A DNA stretch of 64,000 bases from Eggerthellaceae bacterium (GTDB lineage: Bacteria; Actinomycetota; Coriobacteriia; Coriobacteriales; Eggerthellaceae). The stretch is from contig JALCHN010000001.1 of the NCBI GenBank assembly GCA_022644775.1, positions 124,001 to 188,000 of the forward strand, in the 5' to 3' direction. The notes under the pieces were generated by a model that saw nothing but the letters and a program-made list of their open reading frames with translations, did no database searches and was not told the origin of the DNA. A program made the position numbers and the translations under genes. This document shows positions 12,110 to 21,159 of the stretch, one piece after another. The stretch's first letter is position 1. Every line of letters begins with the position of its first letter.

Positions 12110-12349
12110 ATGCAAGCTCCTTCCGAGCGATTCCGGCGCGGCGGGCGCCGGTTGCCAGAGCCTTGCGGCTCGATCGTTCTGCGTGTAAACAGGTCAGATT
12201 ATCCCGCAAAACCACGGGCCGCGCACGGCGCGGCGCGTTTGCCATACACGCACCACAGGCGCGGCGGGCGGCGTCCCGCACGCGCGTGGGACGCTACGGG
12301 GCGCGGCGCCGGCCTGCGAACGCGGGTCGAACGCGGAACGCAGGCGCGC

Positions 12350-13396
12350 CTAAAGCACCGTGACGTTGGCCTGGGCGAGCACCCAGCCGCCGGCCTTCAG
12401 GCGCTCGGCCGATTCCTCGATCGCGAACAGGTAGCCGGTCTCGCGCATCTGGGCTTCGGCCTCGTCTTCGTTGCCGGGGGCGATCGCCGAAAGGGCCGCG
12501 CGCCGGTCTTCGTCGGTGACCTCGAGCTTCTCGTGGCGAAAGACCGCGTCGAGCGCCGCGGACTGGCGCAGGGTCTCGCGGGCCTGGTTCTGGGCGTTCA
12601 CCTCGAGCGCCTCGCGCGTCATCTGCTGGGCCTTCAGGAAGTCGTCGAGCGTCATGTGCTGGGCCGCAAGCTGGTCGCGCAGCTCTTCGAGCATCGCCTG
12701 GCGCAGGACGTCGACCAGGTCGGGCGCCACGTCTTCGACCAGGCGCTTGGTGAGCTCGGCGGTAGCCAGGCTCATCTGGTACTGCACGAACTGCTGGCGC
12801 TTGTACTGGCGGCCGGCGGCGGCCAGCTGGCTGCGCAGGTCGGCCACCGTGTTGCAGCCCTCGTCGGGGATGTTGGCCGCGACCCAGGCGTCGTCGATCG
12901 CGTCGGGCGTGCCGTCCAAGTTATGGGCCAGCGTGCCGTTGCGCACGGCTTCCGCGGTGATTTCGGCCACGCGCTCGTCGATTTCCGCTTCGGTCACCGA
13001 AGGCGCTTCGACCTCGATCGACACGGGGTCGTAGCTCGAAAGCTCGATCGTGGGACGCGGGTACATCGAGACCTCGAAGACGAGCGGCTCCCCCGCGCCC
13101 GGAGTGGCCGGGAAGGTGCCGCGCGGGTCGCAGATCGGATGGAGGCCCGACTGCTCGATCGCGCGAGGCAACAGCCAGTTGACCGCCGCGTCGAGCTTGG
13201 CGGCCGCGACGTCGCCGTCGGCACCCACCACGTTTTCCAGAATCGCGTCGACCTCGCCGGGAGCGGGCACCGCGTCGGTGGGCTTCAAGAAGAACGCGCG
13301 CACGCCCGCGCAGACGGCGTCGCGGTACTCTTCGGGAGCGGCTTCCACCCGCAGGGTCACCTTGCTTCCCGCACGGCTGATTTCTTCCACCTTCAT
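12350..13396 (-). CDS. Trigger-factor-like chaperone lacking an obvious PPIase (FKBP) domain
   Basis: MKVEEISRAGSKVTLRVEAAPEEYRDAV...PTIELSSYDPVSIEVEAPSVTEAEIDERV...LAAQHMTLDDFLKAQQMT...; trigger-factor-style N- and C-terminal helical regions. Confidence 0.65.
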   Translation of the reverse strand: MKVEEISRAGSKVTLRVEAAPEEYRDAVCAGVRAFFLKPTDAVPAPGEVDAILENVVGADGDVAAAKLDAAVNWLLPRAIEQSGLHPICDPRGTFPATPGAGEPLVFEVSMYPRPTIELSSYDPVSIEVEAPSVTEAEIDERVAEITAEAVRNGTLAHNLDGTPDAIDDAWVAANIPDEGCNTVADLRSQLAAAGRQYKRQQFVQYQMSLATAELTKRLVEDVAPDLVDVLRQAMLEELRDQLAAQHMTLDDFLKAQQMTREALEVNAQNQARETLRQSAALDAVFRHEKLEVTDEDRRAALSAIAPGNEDEAEAQMRETGYLFAIEESAERLKAGGWVLAQANVTVL

Positions 13397-13595
13397 TCGA
13401 AAACTCCCCTTTCACAAGCGCAAAGGGCCTTGCGCCGTCGCTGTTTTGCCTTCGAGTATAGGCAGGTCCCTCTCCTTCATACGGGAAGGAGTGTCCTTGT
13501 TTGAGAACAGTAACCCGTGTGATACGATGCAGCCCAGACGAGATGCGCCCAGCGCGCATGCGGCTTTTCACGCACTGTTTCGAAAGAAGGTTTAT

Positions 13596-14441
13596 ATGGC
13601 AGCGAACACTGCTCCCCTTTCCGACGAGGAAAAGGCGGCCCTGCAGGGCTGCGGCGAAGACAAGGGCCCTACGGTCCTCGAGCCCAACGGGCGTTCCACG
13701 ATCCATCACGTGATCGGCGTGGTGTCGGGCAAAGGCGGCGTGGGCAAGAGCCTGGTCACCAGCCTGCTCGCCAGCGAGGCTAACAAGCGCGGCAAGAAGG
13801 TCGGCATCCTCGACGCCGACGTCACGGGCCCCTCGATCCCCAAGACCTTCGGGATCACCAACCCGCTGACCGCCGATAACGACGGCATCCTGCCCGCCCA
13901 GACCCAAAGCGGCATCAAGGTCGTGTCGACCAACCTCATGCTCCCCGAAGACGACATGCCGATCGCCTGGCGCGGCCCGGTCGTGAGCAACGCGATCCGC
14001 CAGTTCTTCAACGAGACCAACTGGGGCGAGATCGACTACCTCTTCGTCGACATGCCCCCGGGAACCTCCGACGTGCTGCTCACCGTGTTCCAGAGCCTGC
14101 CGGTCGACGGCATCGTGACCGTGTCGGCCCCGCAGGAACTCGTGGCCATGATCGTGGGCAAGGCCGTCAACCTGGCGACCGAAATGAACGTCAAGACGCT
14201 CGGTCTGGTCGAGAACATGGCCTACTTCGAGTGCCCCGACTGCGGCAAGAAGCACTACATCTTCGGCGAGCCCCAGGGCAAGGAAGTGGCTGAAAAGTAC
14301 CACATCCCGGCCTACGCGACCCTGCCGATCGACCCCAAGTTCGCCGCTCTCTGCGACGAAGGGAAGGTCGAGGAATACGACGTGGCCGGCCGTTTGGACC
14401 CGGTCATCGCCGAAATCGAAAAGGTTCCCGAGCGCGCCTAA
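13596..14441 (+). CDS. Mrp/NBP35-family P-loop ATPase (Fe-S cluster carrier)
   Basis: VIGVVSGKGGVGKSLVTSLLA, DADVTGPSIPKTFG, DYLFVDMPPGTSDV, CPDCGKKHYIFG. Confidence 0.93.
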   Translation: MAANTAPLSDEEKAALQGCGEDKGPTVLEPNGRSTIHHVIGVVSGKGGVGKSLVTSLLASEANKRGKKVGILDADVTGPSIPKTFGITNPLTADNDGILPAQTQSGIKVVSTNLMLPEDDMPIAWRGPVVSNAIRQFFNETNWGEIDYLFVDMPPGTSDVLLTVFQSLPVDGIVTVSAPQELVAMIVGKAVNLATEMNVKTLGLVENMAYFECPDCGKKHYIFGEPQGKEVAEKYHIPAYATLPIDPKFAALCDEGKVEEYDVAGRLDPVIAEIEKVPERA

Positions 14442-14462
14442 GCGCCGCGAATCCCACCGGCT

Positions 14463-14488
14463 TGCGAGCGGCCTTCGGGCCGCTCGCT
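14463..14488 (+). terminator. Stem-loop after the Mrp gene
   Basis: gcgagcggccttcgggccgctcgc followed by ttcgttt. Confidence 0.55.
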
Positions 14489-14500
14489 TCGTTTGTGACA

Positions 14501-14546
14501 ACGTCACCTGCCCCCGTTGTCACATGACGATGGGGGCAGGTCACGT
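14501..14546. repeat. Imperfect inverted repeat related to the TGACAAC...GTTGTCA intergenic family
   Basis: acgtcacctgcccccgttgtca / tgacgatgggggcaggtcacgt (19 of 22 paired). Confidence 0.75.
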
Positions 14547-14609
14547 TTTCGCACGTTCGCCGGCCGCGCCCCGTTGCGCAGCCCGCGCATTCCGAAGGGA
14601 AGGACCGCC

Positions 14610-14876
14610 ATGACCAACAAGGATCCCAACCCCAGCGTGGTAGGCACCCCTTCCGACCCGCACGCCCACGTGGTGCGCACCCTTCTGCCCAGTCAGATCG
14701 CCAAGCTGAAGGCCGAGGCGCGCGCAGCCGGCCGCGACGCGCAGATCGAGACAGACGAGCAGCAGGCAGCGCCGATCCGCGCGATCAACGAGGACGACGA
14801 CGGCTACGACCCCTATTCCGACCTGCACGACGCCCCCGCCCGCGAGCCCCTTTTCGAGAAGGACCCCTGGGACTAG
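14610..14876 (+). CDS. Small acidic hypothetical protein
   Basis: ATG 14610 after an aaggacc SD-like sequence: MTNKDPNPSVVGTPSDPHAHVVRTLLPSQIAKLKAEARAAGRDAQIETDEQQ... Confidence 0.55.
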   Translation: MTNKDPNPSVVGTPSDPHAHVVRTLLPSQIAKLKAEARAAGRDAQIETDEQQAAPIRAINEDDDGYDPYSDLHDAPAREPLFEKDPWD

Positions 14877-14899
14877 GGACGCGCGGCTCGCCCCGGCGC

Positions 14900-15670
14900 C
14901 TACAGCCCGTATTTCACCTTCACGCGGGCGATTTTCCGTCGCCAGGGCGCGTAGAGGATGAGCAGGAAGGCGACCGTGGCGATGCCATGGGCGATGTCGA
15001 AGGGCAGCGCGGCCGCGTACACGGCAAGGGCCTCGGAAGCGGTCTGCGGATGGAAGAACCCCAGGATGCTCCACAGGTTCAAGATGAAGCCGTAGCCCAA
15101 GCAGGCTGCGAACCCGTAGGCGCACACCCCCGCCGTGCGCTCGAACAGGCGGCTGTGCGCAAGCAGGCCGGCCCCGTAGCCCACCAGGCCCCAGGCGTAC
15201 ATCTGCCAGGGCGTCCAGGGCCCCTGGCCGAAGAAGAAGTTCGATACGAGCGCAGCGAGTGCCCCCACCATGAAGCCGCTCTGCCTGCCGAAGGCGACTC
15301 CCGCCACGATCGCGATCGCCGACACGGGCTTCACGTCGGGGAAGGGCGCGAACAGGATGCGGCCGGCGGCGGCGAGCGCGGCAAGCACCGCGACCGGCAT
15401 TGTTTCGCGCAGTCGCGGGCGGCGATGCTCGTAGACGGCGAAGAAGAGGGCGAGCGCGGCAAGCACTACCACGAGCGTGAGCAGGGCCGTCTGCTCGATC
15501 CCCGCCGCCGCGCACGCCCCCATGGCCGCGGCGGGCGCGATCAGGGCCGCCGCCTCGAGCACGGCGTACGCCCCGCGGCGCGGAACGGGCGCGCATCCCC
15601 TCGCCGGGACGCCCTGCCTCATGGGAGCGCCTCCCGGCGTCGGCGCGTTGCCGCGCGCGCTCCCGCTCAT
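14900..15670 (-). CDS. ECF transporter S component (candidate corrinoid-specific)
   Basis: Hydrophobic; VLAALAAAGRILFAPFPDVKPVSAIAIVAGVAFGRQSGFMVGALAALVSNFFFGQGPWTPWQMYAWGLVGYGAGLL is S-component-like; ATGA overlap with the upstream EcfA gene. Confidence 0.85.
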   Translation of the reverse strand: MSGSARGNAPTPGGAPMRQGVPARGCAPVPRRGAYAVLEAAALIAPAAAMGACAAAGIEQTALLTLVVVLAALALFFAVYEHRRPRLRETMPVAVLAALAAAGRILFAPFPDVKPVSAIAIVAGVAFGRQSGFMVGALAALVSNFFFGQGPWTPWQMYAWGLVGYGAGLLAHSRLFERTAGVCAYGFAACLGYGFILNLWSILGFFHPQTASEALAVYAAALPFDIAHGIATVAFLLILYAPWRRKIARVKVKYGL

Positions 15671-17112
15671 CGCAGGGCTCCGTACAGACGGGCGCGCTCA
15701 TGCGGGCGATAGACGAGGTTTTCCGAAAAGAAGCCGTCGACCGGCTCGGTGCAGGCGTCCTGCCCGTCGAAGAGCATCGTGACCTCATCGGCTACGACGT
15801 AGGCGAAATCGAGGTCGTGGGTGGCCATGACCACGGCGGCCCCGTCGTCGGCCGCCCGCCGCACAAGGCGCGCGAGCTGGGCGGCGGCGCGCGGGTCGAG
15901 CCCCTTCGAGGGCTCGTCGAGCAAGAACAGGCGCGGGCGCAGCAAGGAGAGCTTGGCGAAGGCGAGCAGCTGCTGCTGGCCGCCCGACAGATCGTAGGGG
16001 TGGCGACCGGCCGCCGCCGCCAGGCCGAACCGCTCGAGCGCGGCCGTCTCGTCTTCGGCGGTATAGCAGCCCCGGTCGCGCCATTCGGCCAGCTCTTCGA
16101 CCACCGAATCGCACACGAAGAGCGTCTTGGGATCCTGGGGCAGATAGGCGCACGTCCCGCGATCGGCGCGCGACACGCTCCCCCGCTGGGTGCGCACCGC
16201 GCCCGCCACGACCTTGAGCAGGGTCGACTTGCCGCAGCCGTTGCCGCCCACCACCGCATGCACGGCGCCGGCGCGCGCTGAAAAATCGAGCCCGCGCAAC
16301 ACCCAGGCGCCGTCTCGCTCGTAGCGCGTCCACACGTCGCGCGCCCGCGCCGCTTCCGCACCGGGCTGTCGCTCTGCGCGCAGCAGGCCGCAGGCCGTCG
16401 TCTGCGGACGGGGCGCCAGCGGCTCCAGGGGCGACAGGGCGACCGTCTGCGTGGCCCAGGGCTCGGCTTCTTCGGGCATATGGGTCGCCATGATCACGGT
16501 CACGCCGAGCTCGCGGTTCACGCGGCCGAGCATGTGCAGGAAGATCCCGCGCGCGTAAGGGTCGAGCTGGGCGGTGGGCTCGTCGAGCAGGATGAGGCGA
16601 GGGCGCAGGGCGAGCACGCCCGCCAGGTTCACGAGCTGCTGCTGACCGCCCGAAATCTCTTCGGTCCGCTTCCGCACCCAAGGCTCGATGCCCAAGAAGT
16701 GGGCCGCTTCGGCCACGCGCCGCCGCATCGTGTCGGGCGCCGTCCCCAGGTTTTCCAGCCCGAAGGCGATTTCGTGCCACACCGTGTCGCAGACGATCTG
16801 CGCGCCGGGGTCTTGTCCCACGAAGCCCACCTGCCGGGCCGATTCCTTCGCCGAAAGGCCCGCCATGCGCTCGCCTGCGCGCACGAGGGGCGCACCCGCC
16901 ACCTGCAGGCTTCCGCCGAAGGCGCCCACCGGCGTGAGCTCGGGCTTCATCGCGCGCAGCAGCGTGGTCTTGCCCGACCCCGTGGCCCCCACGAGCAGGC
17001 AGAAGGCGCCCTCTTCCACCGAAAAGGACACGGGCGCGAGCGCTTCGCCTGACTGCCGGCCCTCTTCGACCGCATAGGAAAACGACAGCTCGTCTACTTC
17101 GACAATCGCCAT
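15667..17112 (-). CDS. Energy-coupling factor ATPase, two fused ABC domains
   Basis: Two Walker A motifs (GATGSGKTTLL, GGNGCGKSTLL), two signature/Walker B sets (SGGQQQLVNLAGVLALRPRLILLDEPTAQLD; SGGQQQLLAFAKLSLLRPRLFLLDEPSKGLD). Confidence 0.93.
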   Translation of the reverse strand: MAIVEVDELSFSYAVEEGRQSGEALAPVSFSVEEGAFCLLVGATGSGKTTLLRAMKPELTPVGAFGGSLQVAGAPLVRAGERMAGLSAKESARQVGFVGQDPGAQIVCDTVWHEIAFGLENLGTAPDTMRRRVAEAAHFLGIEPWVRKRTEEISGGQQQLVNLAGVLALRPRLILLDEPTAQLDPYARGIFLHMLGRVNRELGVTVIMATHMPEEAEPWATQTVALSPLEPLAPRPQTTACGLLRAERQPGAEAARARDVWTRYERDGAWVLRGLDFSARAGAVHAVVGGNGCGKSTLLKVVAGAVRTQRGSVSRADRGTCAYLPQDPKTLFVCDSVVEELAEWRDRGCYTAEDETAALERFGLAAAAGRHPYDLSGGQQQLLAFAKLSLLRPRLFLLDEPSKGLDPRAAAQLARLVRRAADDGAAVVMATHDLDFAYVVADEVTMLFDGQDACTEPVDGFFSENLVYRPHERARLYGALR

Positions 17113-17972
17113 TGGGCGCTCTCCTTCGCAGACAGGATCACCGGCACCGCCATGAGCAGGACGTAGGGCGCGTACCCCCACCACACGACCAGGCGGCTGG
17201 CCGTGGGATAGAACGAATACTGGCTGCAGGCGACGGCAGCGAGCAGGCCGCTTGCCGTCACGAGCGCGCCGACGAGGACGAGCGCCGCCCCGTCGCGCAG
17301 GCGAAAGCGCACGCGTCGGTAGAGGGTGCGCGGAAGCCCGCATTCGTACCCGCGGGCGCGCATGGCGTCGCTGCGGACGATGCCGTCTTCCATCCCCCAC
17401 CCCATGAGCACCGACGCGATGCGGACGTTCAGGCGCAGGCGGTCGCGTTTGGATTGGGAAGCCGGCGGAAAGGCCGCGTCCTGGACGGCCCGCACGCTGC
17501 GGCCCCGCCGGACGAACTGGCGGGTGAGCCGCATGACCTGTGTCACGATGAGCGCCACCGTGGGCGCGCGACGGCCGAAGACCGCGAGCAGGGCCTCGCC
17601 GTCGAGGCAGCCCGACCACACCGAAAACCACATGAGCATGGCCGCGAACATGCCGCCCGCCACCGCCCCGTAGCCTAAGGCCTCGGCATAGAAGACGCGC
17701 TCGCCGATGCGGAAGAGCTCGGTCGAACCTTGGGCCACGAAGAGAAGGTTGCCCGCGGCGACCACGGCCGCGAAGACGAGCGCCCAGCCCAAGGTGCCGA
17801 AGGCCCGCGCCGGCCCGCGCACAAGGCAGGCCGCCTCCGCGGCGCCCAGAAGTGACAGGGCCACATAGACCGGGTGCACGGCCGCCATCGAGAAGACGAT
17901 GACGGCCGACAGGTAGACCACGGGCACGACCGGATGGAAGGCCTCGAAGGGGTTGGCGCGAACGGGCTCCAC
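17094..17972 (-). CDS. Energy-coupling factor transporter transmembrane protein EcfT
   Basis: CbiQ-like: ...RLRLNVRIASVLMGWGMEDGIVRSDAMRARGYECGLPRTLYRRVRF (A-R-G coupling motif), multiple TM segments. Confidence 0.88.
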   Translation of the reverse strand: MEPVRANPFEAFHPVVPVVYLSAVIVFSMAAVHPVYVALSLLGAAEAACLVRGPARAFGTLGWALVFAAVVAAGNLLFVAQGSTELFRIGERVFYAEALGYGAVAGGMFAAMLMWFSVWSGCLDGEALLAVFGRRAPTVALIVTQVMRLTRQFVRRGRSVRAVQDAAFPPASQSKRDRLRLNVRIASVLMGWGMEDGIVRSDAMRARGYECGLPRTLYRRVRFRLRDGAALVLVGALVTASGLLAAVACSQYSFYPTASRLVVWWGYAPYVLLMAVPVILSAKESAQWRLSK

Positions 17973-18824
17973 TTAGGAAACGTCTCCCTTGGTGACCGTG
18001 TAGACCCACACGATCGACTCGCCGCCTGCAAGCTTGTACTTGCCGAACGCGTAGTTGGGATAGACGCCGTCGACCTTGTACATCCACCCGCTGCCGGACC
18101 CGCAGGCCTTTTCGGCAAGGCCGTTGATCGAGCTCACGTAGGTGGAATTGCCCCCGACCGCGACGCCGGTGGCCTTGAGGGCGTCGTAGACCGAAGCGCC
18201 CGCGTTCACCGCGACCTGCTTGGATCCCATCGACGAGGGATAGGCGGCGTTGACCTTGTGGGCGTTGGATGCGTCGATCGTCACCGTGACGGTGATGGTC
18301 GAGGCGGCCGGCGCCGTTTGCTGCTGCTTGGCGGAACCGGATGCGGAAGGCGCCTGCGCGCTGGCAGAGCCGCCGGTCGAGGCGGACGTCGAAGAGCCCG
18401 AAGCGGACGGGGCGGCTGCGGAACCCGATGCCGCGGAGCCGGAGCCCCCCTGCGAGCTAGCGTCGCCGGCGCCGTTGCCGGTCGCACCGGACGCGTCGGT
18501 CGCGCCTGCGTCGCTCGCAACAGGGACTTCGGTTGCGGCATCGGCTTCGGGTGCCGCTCCATCGCCATCGCCTTCGGCCGCCTGGTCGCCTTCGGCTGCG
18601 GCATCGTCGGAACCCGCCGAGGCGTCGTCGGCGGCTTCTCCCGAATCGGCGGCGTCGCCATCGGTGCCCTCGTCCGCGGCAACCGTCTGGAAGGCGTCGC
18701 CGTCCCAGGGCATCGTGCAGCCGGCGAAGGGCGCGACGAAGAGCACGGCGGCAAGGAGGGCGGCGAAGATCGCCGCCCCCACGCCCAGCCGTTTGCGCGC
18801 CGTGTCGTTCAAAGGTGCCTGCAT
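17973..18824 (-). CDS. DUF4430 (transcobalamin C-terminal-like) membrane-tethered or lipoprotein with long low-complexity linker
   Basis: N-terminal hydrophobic segment ending LFVAPFAGC; Ser/Ala/Gly/Asp-rich stalk; C-terminal VTVTIDASNAHKVNAAYPSSMGSKQVAVNAGASVYDALKATGV...GWMYKVDGVYPNYAFGKYKLAGGESIVWVYT typical of DUF4430. Confidence 0.87.
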   Translation of the reverse strand: MQAPLNDTARKRLGVGAAIFAALLAAVLFVAPFAGCTMPWDGDAFQTVAADEGTDGDAADSGEAADDASAGSDDAAAEGDQAAEGDGDGAAPEADAATEVPVASDAGATDASGATGNGAGDASSQGGSGSAASGSAAAPSASGSSTSASTGGSASAQAPSASGSAKQQQTAPAASTITVTVTIDASNAHKVNAAYPSSMGSKQVAVNAGASVYDALKATGVAVGGNSTYVSSINGLAEKACGSGSGWMYKVDGVYPNYAFGKYKLAGGESIVWVYTVTKGDVS

Positions 18825-18837
18825 GAACCTGCCGCCC

Positions 18838-21045
18838 CTACTCCTTGCGCACCTTCGCGCGGGCTACGCCGGCCGCAGCGCCGGCGGCAAGCAGCACGAC
18901 CACGAGCGCCGCCGGGAAGGCGTCGCCGGTCTGCGGCATCGCGGTGGCGCTGCCGGCAGTAGCCGCAGCATCGCCCCACTGCGCGTAGAGCGTCACGTCC
19001 TCATCGGGAACCGTGTAGGTTGCCCCCGCTTCGTAGAGCGTACCCGTGTGGTTTTCCGCCGTGTTCCATCCCTCGAATTGGGCGTCCGAGCGGTCCACCA
19101 GCTGGCCGGGAAGCTCGATGGTCGACCCCGGCGCAGCCGTCACCGTCGTCGACTGGTTGTCATCGGCGGTATGGGGATCGCCCGCATCGATGAAGGTGAT
19201 CGTCACGTCGCCGTCCTGAGGATTCACCGTCGCCCCCGTCGGGCCGAAGACGAGCACGTTGGCCGTCTTGCCGTCCTTGTAGGCGGCAAGGGCGAGCATC
19301 GCGTCGGAATCGAGCATCTGGGAATCCCAGTTCGACTCGTAGCCCGTCAGATCGGACTTCGCCTGGCTGAGCAGGTAGTACATCGGCGTCTTGCCCGACG
19401 CGGCGCTTGCCGTGTCGGCCCCGTTCACGTTGTATCCCAGCGCGTCGAGCGCCGCGCATATCTCGGCCGTGGCGTCCGCGTTGCTCGTCTTGTCCCCATA
19501 GCTGTAGCTGAAGCCGCCGTCATCGTTCTGCATGCTCAGAATGGTGGCCTTCGCCTTGTCGATGAAGTCAGCAACGTTCTTGTTGGCGTCCTTGTACGGA
19601 AGAAGGGCAAGCACCGCCTGGGCGGTCGTCTGCGAATCGGGATAGCCGGTATAGCCGACCAGGCCCGTCGTCGCATCGGCGGAATCGATGATCGCGTCGA
19701 TGATCTTTTCGGGCGTCAGAGCCGCATCCGTCTGCGTTGTGTATCCCTGGGCACTGTAGACGGGCAGGATGCACACGTAATCGGTGGCGGTAAGCGATGC
19801 CGCTTCTTCGGCTTCTTCCATTTCCTTCACCAGATTGCGCGTGGTGCCGTCGATATCGACCTGCGTGCAATCCACGCCTGCAGCGGTGAGCATGGTGATG
19901 TACTTCGCCATGGTGCCTGCGGCAATCTTGTCGCTCTGGGCGATCGAGGCGACGACCTCGTTCTTCGCGACATCGGAGGTGCGGCCCATGGCGCGCAGGG
20001 CGATGGCCGCGTTGTAGCGGTTGTTCGCCATCTGGTCGCCTTCGAGCGCGGCCCCGCTGCCGCCTTCGCGATAGGTGTTTGCCAGATTATCGAGAAGCGC
20101 GGTGAGCTTGCCCTCGTCGGCCGGCGTCAGCGTGGGCGTGGAAGGCGTGTCGGGCTTCGACGGTTCTGCGGGCGTTTCCGGCGTTGCGGGCGTGTAGCCG
20201 GCGAGCGGGTCGCTCACCTGCGGAACGACCGAGGTCACCTTGTCGGGAATGCTGTCCGAATACGAGAACAGATAGGGATTCGCCATCGAGTTCGTGTAGA
20301 CGTACTGGTAATGGCCGCCCTTGGTGAGCTTGGAGGCGAGCTGCGCAGAAGCCCAGTTGGCGCTCGACCCGTTGAAGATCGTCATCCAGTAGCCGCCGGT
20401 GGTCGCATCGTAGCCCTTGCCCTCGAACGTGGGCGAGCCGTAGCTGTCCCCGTTTTCCAAGCCGGCCTTCTTGATCATGTCGGCAACCGAATCGTCCGTG
20501 GTCAGACCCGAAACCGTATCGTTGTAGACCACCTTCGAGCCGTTCAGCTCGTCCACCACAGTAAGCTGGACGGGAGCCGATGTATCGTCGTAGGAGAACT
20601 CCCCCGTGCTCGAATAGATGTACTGATAGTGGCCGCCGTCCGTAAGCGTCGCCGACAGCTGCGCCTTGGCGTAATTGTCGGACGAACCGTCGAACTCGGT
20701 CACCCAGTACGCGCCGGTAGAAGCATCGTAGCCCTTGCCCTCGAACGCGGGCGAGCCGTAGCTCTCATCGTAGTCGATGCCGGCTTTCTTCAGCATGTCG
20801 GCAACGGTGCTGCTCGACGTGAGGCCGTCGACCGTGCCGTTGTAGACCGTCTTGCCCACCACGTTGCCCGCATCGTCGGTCGCGGTGGTGTCGACGATCG
20901 TGAGCGCGACCTTCACGCTCGAAACGGCGTCGTCGGCCTCCGCCGCCGGCTGCGGCATCGCCGGCCATGCGAGCACGACGAGCAGCACCGCCGCCAGCGC
21001 GCAGCTGGCGCTCTTGTTCCATAGTTGTCTAAAAGAATGGGTCAT
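18838..21045 (-). CDS. Cell-wall-anchored transcobalamin/intrinsic-factor-like protein: two DUF4430-like modules, alpha/alpha-toroid (prenyltransferase-like repeat) domain, InlB-B/Flg_new-type repeat, LPXTG-like anchor
   Basis: Signal peptide SCALAAVLLVVLAWPAMPQPAAEA; two related modules (YNGTVDGLTSSSTVADMLKKAGIDYDESYGSPAFEGKGYDASTGAYWVTEFDGSS / YNDTVSGLTTDDSVADMIKKAGLENGDSYGSPTFEGKGYDATTGGYWMTIFNGSS); NDDGGFSY...; AQFEGWNTAENHTGTLYEAGATYTVPDEDVTLYAQW; C-terminal MPQTGD + hydrophobic + RAKVRKE. Confidence 0.85.
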   Translation of the reverse strand: MTHSFRQLWNKSASCALAAVLLVVLAWPAMPQPAAEADDAVSSVKVALTIVDTTATDDAGNVVGKTVYNGTVDGLTSSSTVADMLKKAGIDYDESYGSPAFEGKGYDASTGAYWVTEFDGSSDNYAKAQLSATLTDGGHYQYIYSSTGEFSYDDTSAPVQLTVVDELNGSKVVYNDTVSGLTTDDSVADMIKKAGLENGDSYGSPTFEGKGYDATTGGYWMTIFNGSSANWASAQLASKLTKGGHYQYVYTNSMANPYLFSYSDSIPDKVTSVVPQVSDPLAGYTPATPETPAEPSKPDTPSTPTLTPADEGKLTALLDNLANTYREGGSGAALEGDQMANNRYNAAIALRAMGRTSDVAKNEVVASIAQSDKIAAGTMAKYITMLTAAGVDCTQVDIDGTTRNLVKEMEEAEEAASLTATDYVCILPVYSAQGYTTQTDAALTPEKIIDAIIDSADATTGLVGYTGYPDSQTTAQAVLALLPYKDANKNVADFIDKAKATILSMQNDDGGFSYSYGDKTSNADATAEICAALDALGYNVNGADTASAASGKTPMYYLLSQAKSDLTGYESNWDSQMLDSDAMLALAAYKDGKTANVLVFGPTGATVNPQDGDVTITFIDAGDPHTADDNQSTTVTAAPGSTIELPGQLVDRSDAQFEGWNTAENHTGTLYEAGATYTVPDEDVTLYAQWGDAAATAGSATAMPQTGDAFPAALVVVLLAAGAAAGVARAKVRKE

Positions 21046-21159
21046 CTGCCGTCCTTCCCCCAAATCGCGCGTTTCCCGCGCATCCAGCCAGAAGAAAGGA
21101 CAGCGCCGGCCACGTGGCCGAACGTTACGCGAAGCCGCCTTCAGGCGGGTAGCTGGGCG

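Noticed and set aside
10142-13504. 1120-aa plus-strand ORF opposite glmS and the trigger-factor-like gene
   Set aside because: Antisense frame artefact in GC-rich DNA; glmS on the other strand is unambiguous.
18250-21024. 924-aa plus-strand ORF opposite the transcobalamin-like and DUF4430 genes
   Set aside because: Shadow ORF; riboswitch orientation, signal peptide and LPXTG-like anchor support the minus strand.
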